64,000 nucleotides of DNA from Dipetalonema caudispina (Eukaryota > Nematoda > Chromadorea > Rhabditida > Onchocercidae): assembly GCA_013365325.1 (NCBI GenBank), contig JABVXV010000232.1:37828-101827 (forward strand), read 5' to 3'. Below, piece by piece: positions 1 through 13,363 of this stretch. A program made the translations under genes and the position numbers. Every line of letters starts with the position of its first letter. The stretch's first letter is position 1. The notes beneath the pieces were generated by a model that was not told the origin of the DNA, did not search any database, and was given only the letters and a program-made list of their open reading frames with translations.

Positions 1-3000
1 ACCAAATTCAACCACAATACAAAAACTCGTATCTTCTTTTCGGGAAGTAGCAAGATAAACTACTGTACCGGAAACTAATTTCATAAAAATATCAACCACG
101 AATGCATAAGTAGCAGACAACCAGAAAAGTGTCACTTACAAGGTACTAAAACTACCGAAACTTTTGTTTAAAACAAGATCGTGTTTTTACTTCATATTTT
201 TGAATAATTTAAAATTTTCAATGGCAGTTTCAATCATACATATATATGAAAACCCACGAATTCCAATACAACTTTAGTGCTTACTAAGGAAATATTCGGA
301 AATTAATTATATAAAAGTTCAGCTCCCGTTATTTCCAAATAAATGAATACCTCCCAATAAAATCGATATAAACTTTGCCGGATAAGTATCACAAACTCTT
401 CATGCTTAATAATCAGTTAAAGGACTTTCTAGCAAAAACTGCACATACAGTAAAAAGATAAGTTAACCTGCTGCTTGTGATGATTTCGGGACGAATGCTT
501 CTTTGAAATATGCAAATGCTTCCAAATTTCCCATGTCCACAGGCACATACCTAAAATAGTACAGCGTTCGTACTAATTTCGAAAGCATTACTTTGAAATT
601 CATTAACTCAATAAGTTCCAAAAATTGTTCGATAGTTCCCAGTCAACAAGAGTGCTAAAACTATCCGGTTATTCATTGTGATAAAAATATGACATCTGCT
701 AGAAATGATTATGTACAACCTTAGTACATGCCTTAAAATGTTTTGTAAAAATTCATCCCCTGTGCATGTTAACCAAAAATGATCCATAGGCATTATTTCA
801 AAATAAATCTACCCTAACAAGGCAACTAGCTGTTCGCCAACAGAATTTCACTGCTATTAAGTTTGTCACTCAACGAGATAGATACGTCAATCTTATTTGT
901 AGGGTGGATGTGTTGTTTTATGTAAGTATATAAAACTGTATTCTTTCCCTAAAGTAGTTCTTGCATTGAACTAAATGAAAAGATCTTTGAAGATAATACT
1001 TCGAAAATCTTTTAAAAACTTACTAAATCAAAAAGTGGGTCTTTTCGGGCTATTTCCTGAAAATAAGCACTGATACTCGGACAACCACCAGTTATTTTTT
1101 TACAAGGAGCGACGTTAAGCAGTTTATCAAGCACACGAATATTCAACACTTCTTGCGCTGAGTCTGTTTTTGTAATCTAAAACCAAAAATCATAAATGAC
1201 AACAACAAAACACAATTGCATCATTATTGGGATATATGAACTGAGAATATTTTCGACCTTCCAACATATGCTATAAATTCATTATAGACTTCTGTAAGAA
1301 ATTTATGAACGGAAAAAATACTTCTCTTCCATTTAAATCGACATCGATGCTAACAGCACCAACCTTCGGAAGCACTTCTCCATACAATTCGAAATCTTCA
1401 TCTCTTTCATTTGCATTCAGTTCGACACTTAATTTTGTTTTCTTCACAGCAGATTCTTCCAACGAAGATTGTTCAAAAATACAATGTAGAAATACGGAGT
1501 CACAAAGACGAGAACCAATGAAGAGATAGCCGGGTGCACAGGATGTCATCGTGCATGGGATTACTGTTTCTAAAGCAAATTACGCTTCTAATAAAACTGC
1601 TTATAAAACATTCATAATTCGACTCTCCGGCTAACATTAGACTACACCAATCCTACATGAAGTGGTACTACTTCCTATAGTGAAATATCAGTTAAGGATA
1701 CAGTTTTCTCAAAAGCTTCTAAACTAAAATGAATAGGAAAACTGAAATACATCTATTCAAAGTTTTCAGTAAATTTCGAAATTTACAGAACATCCCAATA
1801 ACAATGAGCAATTTATTCGGAGTAACTCCGGACAATTATAATTTCCGGATTATCTCATTTACTAAATTATCGTTTCAGACAATAATAGCATTCCTATTGT
1901 TTTTATATTATAGTTGCACCCTAAATTATAAAGGGCTTTTATTTCAGTTCCTTTTATTGAATAAAACTTTCATCCTTCAGTCACTCGATGTGTTGTATAT
2001 TCTTTTCGCAAAATAATGAAAAGTTTTCGCTTATTACAATAAGAGAGGTAATAACACTTAGAACGTGAAATCAGTGCAAATTACTCCAGAAAACTGTCAG
2101 TAGAAACGCTCAGTTTATTCTTCCTGCAAAACAAGGAAAACGGGATTTCCCACCTTCAACAAAAAAAGAAAGAATGGTGAAAAGTACTTCTCACTCACCA
2201 AACTGAAACTTCAACTCCAGTGATTTGACCGAGTTCGTAGCGTCCGTAACCAAAACCAATGTAAATAATCGCCCATTTCGATCGCAAAGTAAAACCTAAA
2301 AATGATCAACAGTATTTTGGTGAATTCCTGCCAACACTTGAAACTGCTGATCACCACAATTCAAAGTTCATGAATCCTGCACAACTTTTGAATTTTCAGA
2401 AAAGTGTGAGGGAAACCTTATTTGTGGAAATAATGGTTACAACACAGCCGTCCAATGTTAGAGCCATATGCTTGAAATCTTTTAACGGGAATTTAGTGAA
2501 ACCATCCATGCAGCTGTTAAGCGATATACCTGTAAAAATGTGAGTGCAACCAAGACCTCAAAAGAGTAAAACAATTTCTGATTTCCTCTTGAACTTTTAG
2601 CATCAATTATAAGTTGAATAACGAATATTTATGTAGAATTTTAAATTGGACAAACGCTTCCAGACATTTGGACAAAATGCAAAACGACCATCGATTCAAA
2701 AATCCTACAACGAATATTACTGTTCTGAATGAAATCAACAGCAACTGAATTTGAATATAATTGAGACGGAAAAAAAAACTAACCACATGGAGGGACGGAT
2801 TGATTCAAATAGATAAGTTCATTTGTAGCAACTAGCAAAATTCCACCAATTGGTCGTGGAATTGCAAGAATCTACAAAGAGAGAAGCAAATTGCAAAAAA
2901 TATATTTCTCATTAAAATGAAAAGAGCTTAACAGTTTATTTTAGGAAACAATGATTAAGAAAAAGAAAAATTTACCAAGAAACAATGAATGCTACTTGTT

Positions 3001-4640
3001 TCATATTCTGCCGACACTAAAGCAATTAATGATGAAAAAGATGCTTTAAAGCTCAAAAACAAACCTGATTACAATCCATCGGTAGATTGCTTAACTGCCA
3101 TACGGAAGCAAGAACTTGTTCCTTGACATTTAATGAGACACCCAATACACACATGGTATCGTACCGTACACAGGCTCTGCAGAAGTACATGCTATTTCTT
3201 ATCAAGTGATGCGTTCAAAAAACTTCTACATTTGAAATCCATCAAGTAGATAGTACTCTATGTTGTGCTATCTTAAATACAATACCGCTGGATACATAAT
3301 AATTGTTGGCATTGACAGTGTTTGTATAATCATGTAGAACAAAGATGGGATCAAAAGTTTACCGTCCACAAGTGGTTTGAACTGGTTCATAAAGGAATAA
3401 TAATGTTGGTTCGTAGTAACCATCGAGAAAAACCATATCCACCACATTAACCAAACGGGAATCAATTTGGGAAAGCTGAACCGTGTACGAATGTAATTGG
3501 GCACTTGAGTCACTGAATGGCAGCACAGCAAGGTATCTGAAACAATGAGAGACAAATAAAACATTTGAAAGCATAAAAAGATTATTCCAGTATCAATAAA
3601 GTATAATACTAAAATATAGAAGATTGAAAAGTACAGAAAAAGCTAACATAACTAATAAAATTAATCTCTTTAAGAAAGTTCGAACGAGGGAAAAAACAGG
3701 AGATTTAATTAATTGAAGAAAAAATAAGCATAAGATCTACCGAATCGGTATATTACTGTTCTTAATGAGAGGAAAAAACTAGAAATATTTTTAAATGATA
3801 TCTGGAAGTACAAATTAATACCTCCCAAATACAAGCATGGCAGTACATCGTTGACCTGGATCAACACGAATAACTGGACGAGGTAAATTCTTGGTGAATC
3901 CATCTTTCAACAGTTCATCTTCGAAGCAGTGCAACGAAATTGTTCTTAAACATCGATCAGCTGGATTTACACCAACAATGGAAAGTTTCGCATCATCAAA
4001 TCCAAGCAAAAGACTGTCACAGTCTGGATTCTCTACAAATGATTTGTTCCATTTGATGAAAAAATTGGGCGAATTAAAAAGATATGAAGCTTAACATTTG
4101 AAGAATTAAATTTTGTAAGAATAATCTAAAATTTTTCTTACTACCAAATGTGTAGATCATCTTAAAAAGTCCTTATCCTCTCTTATAATATTTATAATTT
4201 TTCTCCTCTCTCTCTCGAAAAAAAAAAAAAGAAAAAATGTACTGAAACATCGAAATATTGGTATTCAAAATTTAAAATTATTCACATGAAAGTCTTTTTT
4301 AAAAGACTATTTACATGAAAGTTCTCAATGTAAAGCAATTTTCAAATGTTTTTTTGTTAAAAAAAAAAAAAAAAAAAGAGAAATACTAACGTGGAATTCT
4401 GGCAACAGCAAATGATTGTACTGGTGCTAATAATCGTACAGCTAGTAAACATTCTAATCGTGTTGTTTGAGCCCATTGTTGCTCATCTTTCAATAATAAA
4501 GCATATGGATTGGCACGAAAAATCCGCAAATATTTAACACCAATGGTAACTATTTGTAAACCTTTCTCTGGAAAAAATTTTCCACATTCGCTAAAATTTA
4601 CTGCGGTCGAATCATCTGTTTCATGAAGAATTGCATACAT
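1..4640 (-). CDS. cpsf-1: CPSF-160 (cleavage and polyadenylation specificity factor 1), 5' half
   Basis: Largest subunit of the nuclear complex that recognises the AAUAAA signal and directs mRNA 3'-end cleavage and polyadenylation. Exons, in transcript order: 4640-4391, 4032-3822, 3536-3363, 3176-3065, 2871-2784, 2529-2417, 2295-2199, 1569-1364, 1176-1024, 550-468, and a fragment at about 64-1; exons 1-10 join in phase. Family landmarks read off in order: [11 protein letters not shown] at the N-terminus, [68 protein letters not shown] and [13 protein letters not shown]. These belong to the first beta-propeller and the following region. Start: the ATG at 4640 matches the conserved N-terminus and lies 7 bases behind an acceptor-like TATAG. 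The last fragment (reading [11 protein letters not shown]) matches the next conserved block, but its phase does not fit exon 10, so an intervening exon is unresolved. The C-terminal half lies beyond the window. Confidence 0.93.
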
Positions 4641-4647
4641 CACACAC

Positions 4648-4649
4648 CT
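4648..4649 (-). promoter_or_regulatory. Candidate spliced-leader trans-splice acceptor for cpsf-1
   Basis: On the minus strand ATTTTATAG is followed by only seven bases (GTGTGTG) and then the cpsf-1 ATG. An acceptor this close to the start, with no upstream coding exon, is the usual appearance of an SL addition site in nematodes. It could instead be the acceptor of a 5'UTR intron. Confidence 0.5.
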
Positions 4650-6140
4650 ATAAAATACACTTCAAATTTAAATTTTTTTTTGGAACTACAACTTAAAGAT
4701 GCTTTCCGGTAACAATAATAGCATAACATTTATTAACCAAATCTATCAGCTATACAGATATACCAATACTGCTTGCTTCGGAATAACAAAGTATACGAAA
4801 TAATAATTCTTGATGTTATTCAGTTCTAGACAGTTAAAATTTTCTAATAAATTTTTAAGTTAGACAAAAAATGTTTAAGTTGCTGAAATCTTTTGCAACA
4901 CGAAGAATAAATCTTATATAACAGACGATACCTAAAAACAAATGATATAAATACTTCCTTCAAAATTTATTCCGAAAATTTATTCTATTTTCGGATTACT
5001 CTAAAATTCCCTTAACTTCATATTTGTAAAATTATATTTCAAAACTTCAGCTAGCACTTGAACAAGTAATCTTTGTTTACAGGACATGTTTAGATCTTAT
5101 TCAAAAAGTTGGTGCCAATAATTCTGAAGATACAAACAATTTTAAAAAGTATTTGGAAGTTCCAAAAAAGTTACCAAAAATTCCAGCTTAATTTACCACT
5201 GGACCGACCAATCTTCAGGAAGTGTGTTAATACACCGGATATATTGGCAAATGAAGCAATAAAGTAAGCAGTAATTCAAAAATTACAATTTGTTTAATAT
5301 TAAATCATATAAACAAAGGTATGTAAGTAATTTTATTAACATTTGAAAATTGATTTTACAATACTGCACCAAACAGTAAGAAAACGATACAAGAGAAACA
5401 ATGAGAACGCAGATATAAGGATGCCACCCGAATAAATAATGCATAACAAATCACAAAACCTTAACGATGGACAATTGATATCAAGATTTTAATAATTTCA
5501 GCTTAAAAAAAAATATTTCCCAGAATGTCTACAACCCATAACATCTCCATTCTCTTTAATTTTGAGTCTACAACAATCAAGTAATAGCTTGCTATCACAT
5601 CATCATCTTTTAAATATTTGGTTAGTCGTTACAAAGATCTATGAAAAAAGGTGCCTCTAGCATTGATTACCATTAGTTATTTGCCATATAACTCTACATT
5701 AAGGTATACTTCCCAAAATAAAAAAAATTATAGCTTCACATAAATTTCATTTTGTGTAGTGTTTGAAATTACAATTAATTACATTAATCATACCTAAATC
5801 ACTCAACAAACCAACACTGCTATTTCACTGAGTGCCAATTACAGAATAATAACTCGGTTAAAATTTGTTTTTGGACTCAAATTTCAGACATTATTCAATT
5901 CAAATCAAAAGATACTTATCACATTCAGAGCTCTATTTTCGTCAATGTCAATATCATTTAACATTGTATATATAAAACAGTCAACACTCCATAGCACGCA
6001 TCTATTCCCACAGATGTAAAAGTGAAGGTAAGTTAGCATCCAGTGGGAAAAGAACATTGAAACTCTTTAAAAATGTGAAAATTTAGCAAGGATAAATTGA
6101 AACATCAGAAGTTGAAATAGTAAAATAAGATAGAAAAGAA
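4650..6140. other. Intergenic region upstream of cpsf-1
   Basis: AT-rich, with no coding exon I can support. It must hold the 3'UTR of the tyrosine-motif membrane gene (stop at 6141) and the promoter of cpsf-1. A minus-strand AATAAA lies at 5337-5332, about 800 bases after that stop. The 1.5 kb spacing is too long for a typical nematode SL2-type operon junction. Confidence 0.5.
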
Positions 6141-9100
6141 CTAATTGTTCAGAAAATTGTACTGATTTATTCCAGATGCTTCTGATGATTTACTGTTCAT
6201 CCTGTTCACATATGAAGTTATGTTTTCACCTGCGAAAAAATAGAACTAATGAATAAAAAAATAATAATAAAGTAGACAATATAAAAGTGTCAATACATTA
6301 TGATCTAAAGAATGAAGATCTCTATTTTGATGCTATCAAAACTTCCTTCTATTCTTTGCAAACAATTAAAATATGAAAAATCTGAAGAAATGATTACAAG
6401 AAATTTTAAAATCCTAATAGCTATCACGGATAACAGAAAACAAACAGTTACCGGATGAGATCAGCGACAAAGAAGGATCAGTATTAATAGTTCTTGCTCC
6501 ACTGCTATTGTCTTCACCATTTTGTACTATAAAAATTACGAAGTTAAATTAAAGCAAAAAGTGACGAGCAAGAAATGGTTCAGAGAAAAAAGTAAATTTT
6601 AATTTAAATAACTTTATCATCCTATATATTTCTTATAATTACGATACATTCACGCAAACATTTTCCATGTCACTATTTCGTGATAAGGAATAGTTTAGAA
6701 CCAACCATTTTCATCAACTGATTCATGTGAAAAGCTAAGACTCGCTGTTTGCACTGATCGATCACCACCTGTACCTAAGAACATTTCTGACATTAGTCAG
6801 TTATTAATTAGTTTTGAGAAAAAAAAGAAATCAAATTAGTACCACTTCTTCCATATGATAATTCCGTCCTACTTCGTTGATGAGAGCAAGACTGTGCTTC
6901 CATGTCTTCCTCAGTAGCGCTCGAAGCATTATCCAAAGATGTCTGCAAAAATTTAATCTTCGAATGATGAATAGATTTTCAACTTTAATTCTGACCAAAT
7001 AAGATTGGCTAAGGATTGAAGATTTTGGGATCTATTTATTGACTATCGATTGACTTGCTTGATATGGTGAAATTTTTTGAGAGAAATTTGAACATCGAAA
7101 GGAATGCACATCAACATTTTTGCGAAGTCCCTTCGAAGCCTAAAAATATTACATGTGGCAAAAATGTCATCAACATAATTCCGTTTCCATCTCTGATGAC
7201 GCCTACATTACAATTAAAAAAGTGTAACCTGCACGCTGTTTATTACAATTACTAGGTCCCACCCATCTCACTAGCAAATCCCATACTGAAAGCTTTTGAA
7301 GTCGACAATTAAACAAGATGGCATAAACCACATCTTTATTAGGATATTATGACGAACTATTTTTTTAAGATGGATTTCTTCATCCTAATAAAAAAGGATC
7401 GCAAGAAGCTATTTTAGAAAAACTATGGAATTTGTTCAAACTAAATTTGAAAATAAACATCTTAAATAAAGACGCTTCAAAACATACCTCTGCGAAGCAA
7501 GTACTACTACTATTATTCTCAGCCGGCTTACCGATCCTGTTGAGCATTTTAGGAATGAAACGCTGCTCTTCGTCGTTGTTCCCCTCTAAAAATTTTGTCC
7601 AATTCTATGGATATCATGTACAAGTTTCAGTTATGCTTGATGAATAAACTGTACCATGTTGAAAGGTCACATCTTCTTCGATAGACTGCTCTGTACCAAA
7701 GACTGAGCCCTCAGCATCAATTTTACTGTGCACTTCATCACTAACTTTCCGCCTGTTTGAAATGGGAAGAAGCGCATTCCGTGCATTATGTACATGTGAT
7801 CTATCGGTAGTTAATTCTGGTAAGTGCAAGTAAGTGTCATCAAAGCTTGTTGACGAAGTTTGGTCAGCGTACTGTTCCGGGTCTAAATTTCGGTTAGCTC
7901 TGGAAGAATCAATCCATTTTGATGTCTCACGTGGACTAATAGTTCCCAGAAACTGCCCAAAGCGAAGATCAGTTGATGAAGGTCCTTTCAAATCCTCCAA
8001 CGATTTGAGTTCTTGGTCAAAAAAATTCGTTCTTAGTTTGCGGATTTTTTCCGAAATATTATTGCAGCTGTCATCATCATTTATAGCTTCATCTATATTA
8101 GTACCTGAAATAAACATTTTCTTTATCTTCAGACATAGCGACATCAAATTAAAACCGAAACACTGACCTAGCTAATGAAATGATTCATTCATATTACCTT
8201 CATCTACAAAACCTTTCACTAAAATTTCCGTACTTCAGCTCTTTCTTTCAGGAACATTAGCTTCATAGGAAAGGCTATAACTCCAATTACCCGAAAGTAA
8301 TGGCTGCTTCTTTTGCAAATTATCCTCTTCTGTAGCAGCGATACGTAGAGGTATCGGAGAAGTGGGAGGCTTCGGTGGTATATTTTCACAAATACTAACA
8401 GCACTGGACATCGTTTCAAGCTGTGCATCTAGAATTAAGACATTTCTTAGACAAACAACTTATATATCACAAGCGACAATAATAATATGCAAGAAAATCA
8501 AAACTACTAAATTAAGAATACCATAAAATTTTAGAAACAGAACTGATTCTTTCGTAGCTAATCAAGTACTGTAACTTTCTCATTTTCACAAACGCTGACT
8601 AGATTTCTCATTTAAATTTCGGAGAAAATGTCATTAACTATGTCTGAAGATATAGCAAACCGTGATTGGTGCGGGATGTCGAAGGAACACCCTGATTATC
8701 GCAGGAAGGATGGTTAGTGGATATCGCTGAGATTTGTAACTGCAATTAACAATTACATTAAGTAGAAACAAAAAAAACGAGCAATTAAGGAAATAAAAAA
8801 ACAGACAAACCGCATCAGTGTCCGCGATGAAGGTAAGAGGACTGATATCCGGACGGATCGTGTTTCGCAACAATGTTTTTTTTTACAAGATCATCGAAGG
8901 TTCTGTGTCAAATTACTTGCTATCTCCAGTTTCAACCTCCATATCGAAGTCATACGAACAACATTTTGAGAATTTCTATTCTTCCCTAAGTCTGCTGTTA
9001 ATTTGTTCCTTTCCTTCTATTTCAATATTCTATTATTCATTTTTAAAAAAAAACTGAACTGTTTCGTAATCACTACCACCGATCGACGAATAATAATGTT

Positions 9101-12100
9101 CTCGAATTGGTCCACAACCGTCAGTTATAACTGATTGAGGTGTATTCAATGATGCATTAAGCTCATTCAGCCGTTGTCGAATAGCATCAACACTTTCTCT
9201 TACCGTTATATAACGGTACGACGGTTCTCGACTTGTCTAAAGTATTTGTATAAGATTTAAATTTAGTTAATTTTGGTCAGGCAATTTCACAATCATTCAC
9301 ATGTTGTTGCCATCAGCTTGTTAGCAAGCTAAACTATGAATTAAAATGGATAAATCATGCGCTTTTCAAAAGTCACATAAATGTAAAAAATAAGCTAACT
9401 TTGCTTCAGATTTAAGATGCATCTTACTATCCTCACTGTAAGACTACCAATCCCAGTCAGGCAAAAGTTTTTGAAAAAGAGCTAAGTTGGCTCCATGAAT
9501 GGATCCTTCATAATCTTGTCCTGATTCTTAACAACTTACCTTGTCACTTCCACTTGAAATATACTCAACAACAAATTCATTCGAGGGTAGAGGTCGATAT
9601 GTGGAAGAGTTTGTAGCCCTGTACATTGACGGTCCACGTCGAATCTGAAAGGTAATCATCAACAAATCTCATTTACATGCTTACTGCCAGCCAGTACAAA
9701 TTATTATGCATATGAGTTAGGTGCTGACATATCATCCAAACTATTCGACGGCAACGATTCTAAAGTATTTTACAACGTCAACCAATTCTGATCCAACTCT
9801 CCCCAAATGTAGGAAAAATAAAGTTAGCATAGTGTCGCAGTGGCAAGATATCCAAACACATTTATACAAACCACGATTATATTGCGTGTGTAGTAGTCGA
9901 AGGCTTAATGTAAAGAAGTTAAAAGCGATATGATCACATTTCGGGAAAAATCGGAAGAATGAGATTCCCCAAAGATGATCAGATAGTTTAATAAACAAAA
10001 TCAACCAGATTACATCAAATTAGTTTCTAGAAGTGCTCTTGAAAAAACCAAATACTGGAAATTAAACTTTACGAAAATTAACAAAGTATCAACACGACTG
10101 CAACACCGGAAATTCTATAGGAAAGACGTTAAGCAAACAAGGTAAGACTAAAATCCGTGATGGTCAACTGATTATACCTAAAGGGTATATAAAATCTACC
10201 CGTGAATAGAGATGATCGAGGGTGCGACTTTCTGCTTGCGCATTAGCAAGATAGCGTGGCGACTCCGTATTCATGTTTTCTCTTACATGGCTATACCCAA
10301 TGTCATAACTCGTTTCACCACCTGTGTGACTTGCTATTGAACTGAAAAACGGGAAAATTCAAATAATTTTCCAAAAATTTCGTTCAGCTGCAAAAGCATG
10401 TTTCATACGAATGGATGATCGGATCATACATTCTTTTCTATTACTTAAAAATGATTAAATAGCAAATATAGTAGATTATATTTTCTCTCCTAGATTGCTT
10501 ACCTCTAATTCAGATAATTCCTTAGCCATACATGCAATATGTTCAACAAAAAAGGAACCAATTTGCAAAGATTCCTCACATTTCATTTTGCACTGTTATT
10601 CAGACAGGAGTGATAGTAAGGTTTAATTGTAATAACTAGTAAAAATTAACCTTTTCTTTGACACTTTACTCCACAAGAAAATATTATGCAAACCTGTATG
10701 GATCTTCGCTAACACCTGCATAAATCTGTGAAGTACTCTGATAAAGCACATCATCTGTTGCAATTGTTGGTTGATTTTCCGGTGCAAAAATGGGATAATC
10801 ATACCGTTTCACAGATGAACCACCATTTCCTAACTGAAATGTTTTTGTTTCTTCCATGTTTGCAGCTAAAGAGTTTCTAACAAAAGTAATTCACTCACCA
10901 TCACCCATAAATAGTATTCTGAAATATAACTAAGCTCAAAAATACAGCGCCAGATACCTACAGTGCTTTTTGAGCTAAGTTTGGTCATCTAAGTCTATTG
11001 CAAAAATCATCAAACGTCTACTTGCAATCTTTACCTTGTCAAGCCGAAATGAATATGATACAAGTAAGGAATGTGACACTTATTATGTTGTTTTCTGAAG
11101 TTTAATAGGAATAATCGTCAAACCTTCGAATATAAAGGATCCACATCAATAGATTCATAAGTTGGGTTTGTTGGTCCTTCACCATACAAAAATGAACCAT
11201 TCCGAACGACAGCAGGCGTTGAATGATCGATTGTTGAATATACTGCACCTAGATTTTTATTTTCAAGCTGAGTCGATAGTTCAGGTAACCTAAATGTTGT
11301 AACAGTGACATACAAAACANNNNNNNNNNNNNNNNNNNNNNNNNNNNNNNNNNNNNNNNNNNNNNNNNNNNNNNNNNNNNNNNNNNNNNNNNNNNNNNNN
11401 NNNNNNNNNNNNNNNNNNNATTCCGAACGACAGCAGGCGTTGAATGATCGATTGTTGAATATACTGCACCTAGATTTTTATTTTCAAGCTGAGTCGATAG
11501 TTCAGGTAACCTAAATGTTGTAACAGTGACATACAAAACAACAATACTCGAAGAAACTTTTTTTCGAATATTTCCACGGAAAGGTTTTCAATCGTATATA
11601 GGTTAAATAAAAATGGGTTGATAGAAATTAAAAAAGTCATAAGGGATTTATTTTGTGACACTATGCAATACATTAAACGAAAGTGAAATGTGGAGATCGA
11701 CAGGAAATAATGGATAGAATAGAAAAATGAACCCAATATACACTCATGAAACTTTTAATTCTGCAAATCAAACATATAATTCGTTCGTAGTAAAGCCAAC
11801 TTTTTAAGAAAAGAATTTACTTTGGCAAAGCTCGCTTCGTCGCCGCAGAAGAGTGAGGAAGTGGTGCGGAAAGACGGTGAAGCGATCGTTCATGGAGGCT
11901 CTGAAAAATACAGGAAGAAAGTAAAGAGAGAAAGAACATAAATTTCGCAGAAATTCTGCACGGACGAGATGAACGTATGCTAATGTAGTACGTGAATTCA
12001 ATGAAGTATGTCGTATCTCAAATAATCAGCACCTGCGTGTAAATTAATTTCTTAAACCCAAATCATTGATGGAATTATCACTAAAAAGCTGAGAAGTAAC

Positions 12101-13363
12101 TCTGTTAACTAGACGAAACAAACCAGGCTGGGATAAGAAAGACGACTGGGGTGAAGAAGCCGAGATCCATCAGTTCTGTTTCTGGAAACAACTGCTGAAA
12201 TGGATACATCAGCAGTTGGTGTTGTAGCAATTTCACCATATGGACTTTCCTTCCTGAAATTTTAATATAAATTACAAAAAGAAGTGGAATAGATCGGAAT
12301 GACTACAACAGAAACCAAAGGTTGAAGGAAATTAAGTAAAATCACTGATATTTGATAAATTCCTTGCATTTCAGCACCAAGCAAATACAAGTGCATATTT
12401 ATATCATTTCGACAGAGTAAGAGATTCTTCAACTTTACTTCCCCTCCTCGAAAAACCACTGATTTTTTGTGATAATCTTTATCACCTACAGCAGGGTAAA
12501 AAATCATGGTCTTAACCTGCTAGTAATTTCTCTTCATCAAATATCCATACTTCGTTTTTCCTTGCTCTTTACGTCTATTCTCCTATATTATAATACTAGG
12601 ATATTACTCCCCTATAGTATATATTACAGCATACTGCTAATTTTCCTACATTAATTACTCATTAAAATGCACATATCTTATTATAAAAAGAAGGTTAAGA
12701 TAAATTGGAAAAGGTACAAATGAATATAACTGTTATCATATATGGTATTTGAAGACGGCTTACTTTTTCGCATTTCGGCAACAATGTGTTGATACACAGA
12801 GAGTTAGCAGTGAAACCATAGTACTTACCGAGAAGATCTAAAAACAAGAATAAAAAAAAGATATATCTGTATAAATTATAAATTAACTAGATCAGCAATA
12901 CTTATTGCTCATTTATTTTAATTTGGCAAAAAAAAAAAAAAAAAAAAGAAAAAAACAAGGAATGTAGAAGTCAACAAGAGTTTTATAAGATGGTAAACTG
13001 GAAATAACGATTTGATCAAATGTGACAGGTATCTATCGTCCTTTCAACAAAAGGGGTTTGTGCTATGTTCAATGTACAGTTACGAATATAAAACCAATGA
13101 GAGACATGTTGCAAGGATGACAGTCCTCGAAAATTTCATTCATGAACAAAAATCAAATAAAATCGAATAATCTTACAGCAACAATAACATGTGGCCAGAT
13201 AACCGATGCTGGTTCAGCTACCGGAGCTTGGGATGTCAATAACATTTTGAGACCATCGATACCTTGATACCTTGCTATTTCGACACCTATAACAGTAACA
13301 GAATGTTTTAGAAATGATTTATGAACAACGAAAGTTTCACGTACAATAAGAACCAATAAGCCA
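6141..13363 (-). CDS. Unrecognised single-pass membrane protein with tyrosine-rich cytoplasmic tail
   Basis: Exons joining in phase: 13363-13177, 12837-12764, 12253-12124, 11900-11821, 11289-11124, 10833-10694, 10341-10200, 9644-9540, 9236-9060, 8739-8661, 8428-8291, a probable 21-base exon near 8240-8219, 8104-7655, 7585-7488, 6942-6843, 6774-6706, 6526-6452 and 6229-6141 (TAG stop). This gives at least 772 residues. A short segment outside the membrane leads into one hydrophobic helix (HVIVAIFSVSTMVSLLTLCV), then CC and basic residues, the usual order for a type I protein. The tail is polar and Ser/Thr-rich with many Tyr motifs: YGEI, YSTI, NPTYESI (an NPxY motif), YSKV, YQST and YRYITV. 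It also has a proline stretch PPKPPTSPIP. From known motif classes this suggests phosphotyrosine, PTB and SH3 adaptor docking; that is inference. I do not recognise the family. The N-terminal exon(s), including any signal peptide, are not found; the first exon's start is uncertain (13363, or an acceptor ending at about 13290). Confidence 0.72.
8219..8240 (-). CDS. Possible 21-base microexon of the tyrosine-motif membrane protein
   Basis: Between exons 8428-8291 and 8104-7655 the minus strand shows AATTTTAG, then 21 bases, then GTAATATG. Splicing it in adds VKGFVDE in frame; skipping it also keeps the frame because 21 is a multiple of 3. Boundaries are approximate to a few bases. It could be a constitutive, cassette or false exon. 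Confidence 0.35.
11199..11319. repeat. Left copy of identical 121-base duplication flanking the assembly gap
   Basis: These 121 bases recur without a difference at 11420-11540. They hold the 5' part and acceptor of the exon encoding NPTYESI. The exon as read from this copy is complete (11289-11124) and fits its neighbours in phase. Confidence 0.97.
11320..11419. other. Assembly gap of 100 Ns
   Basis: Exactly 100 N characters, a conventional placeholder length for a gap of unknown size. It lies inside the tyrosine-motif membrane-protein gene, between two identical sequences. Confidence 0.99.
11420..11540. repeat. Right copy of identical 121-base duplication flanking the assembly gap
   Basis: Identical to 11199-11319. 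It contains a second acceptor and the first 91 bases of the same exon (11510-11420, minus strand), cut off by the Ns. The most likely cause is a failed scaffold overlap, so the second exon copy should not be annotated as real without checking. Confidence 0.97.

Noticed and set aside
1200..1291. Possible extra cpsf-1 exon reading [13 protein letters not shown]
   Set aside because: The donor at 1364 and acceptor at 1176 already join in phase 0 and match the spacing of other CPSF-160 proteins; this piece ends in a stop without a usable donor.
12828..12837. Nine-base microexon (ATCTTCTCG) before GTAAGT in the membrane-protein gene
   Set aside because: Reading on without splicing gives a continuous membrane helix and a good donor at 12763, which is simpler.
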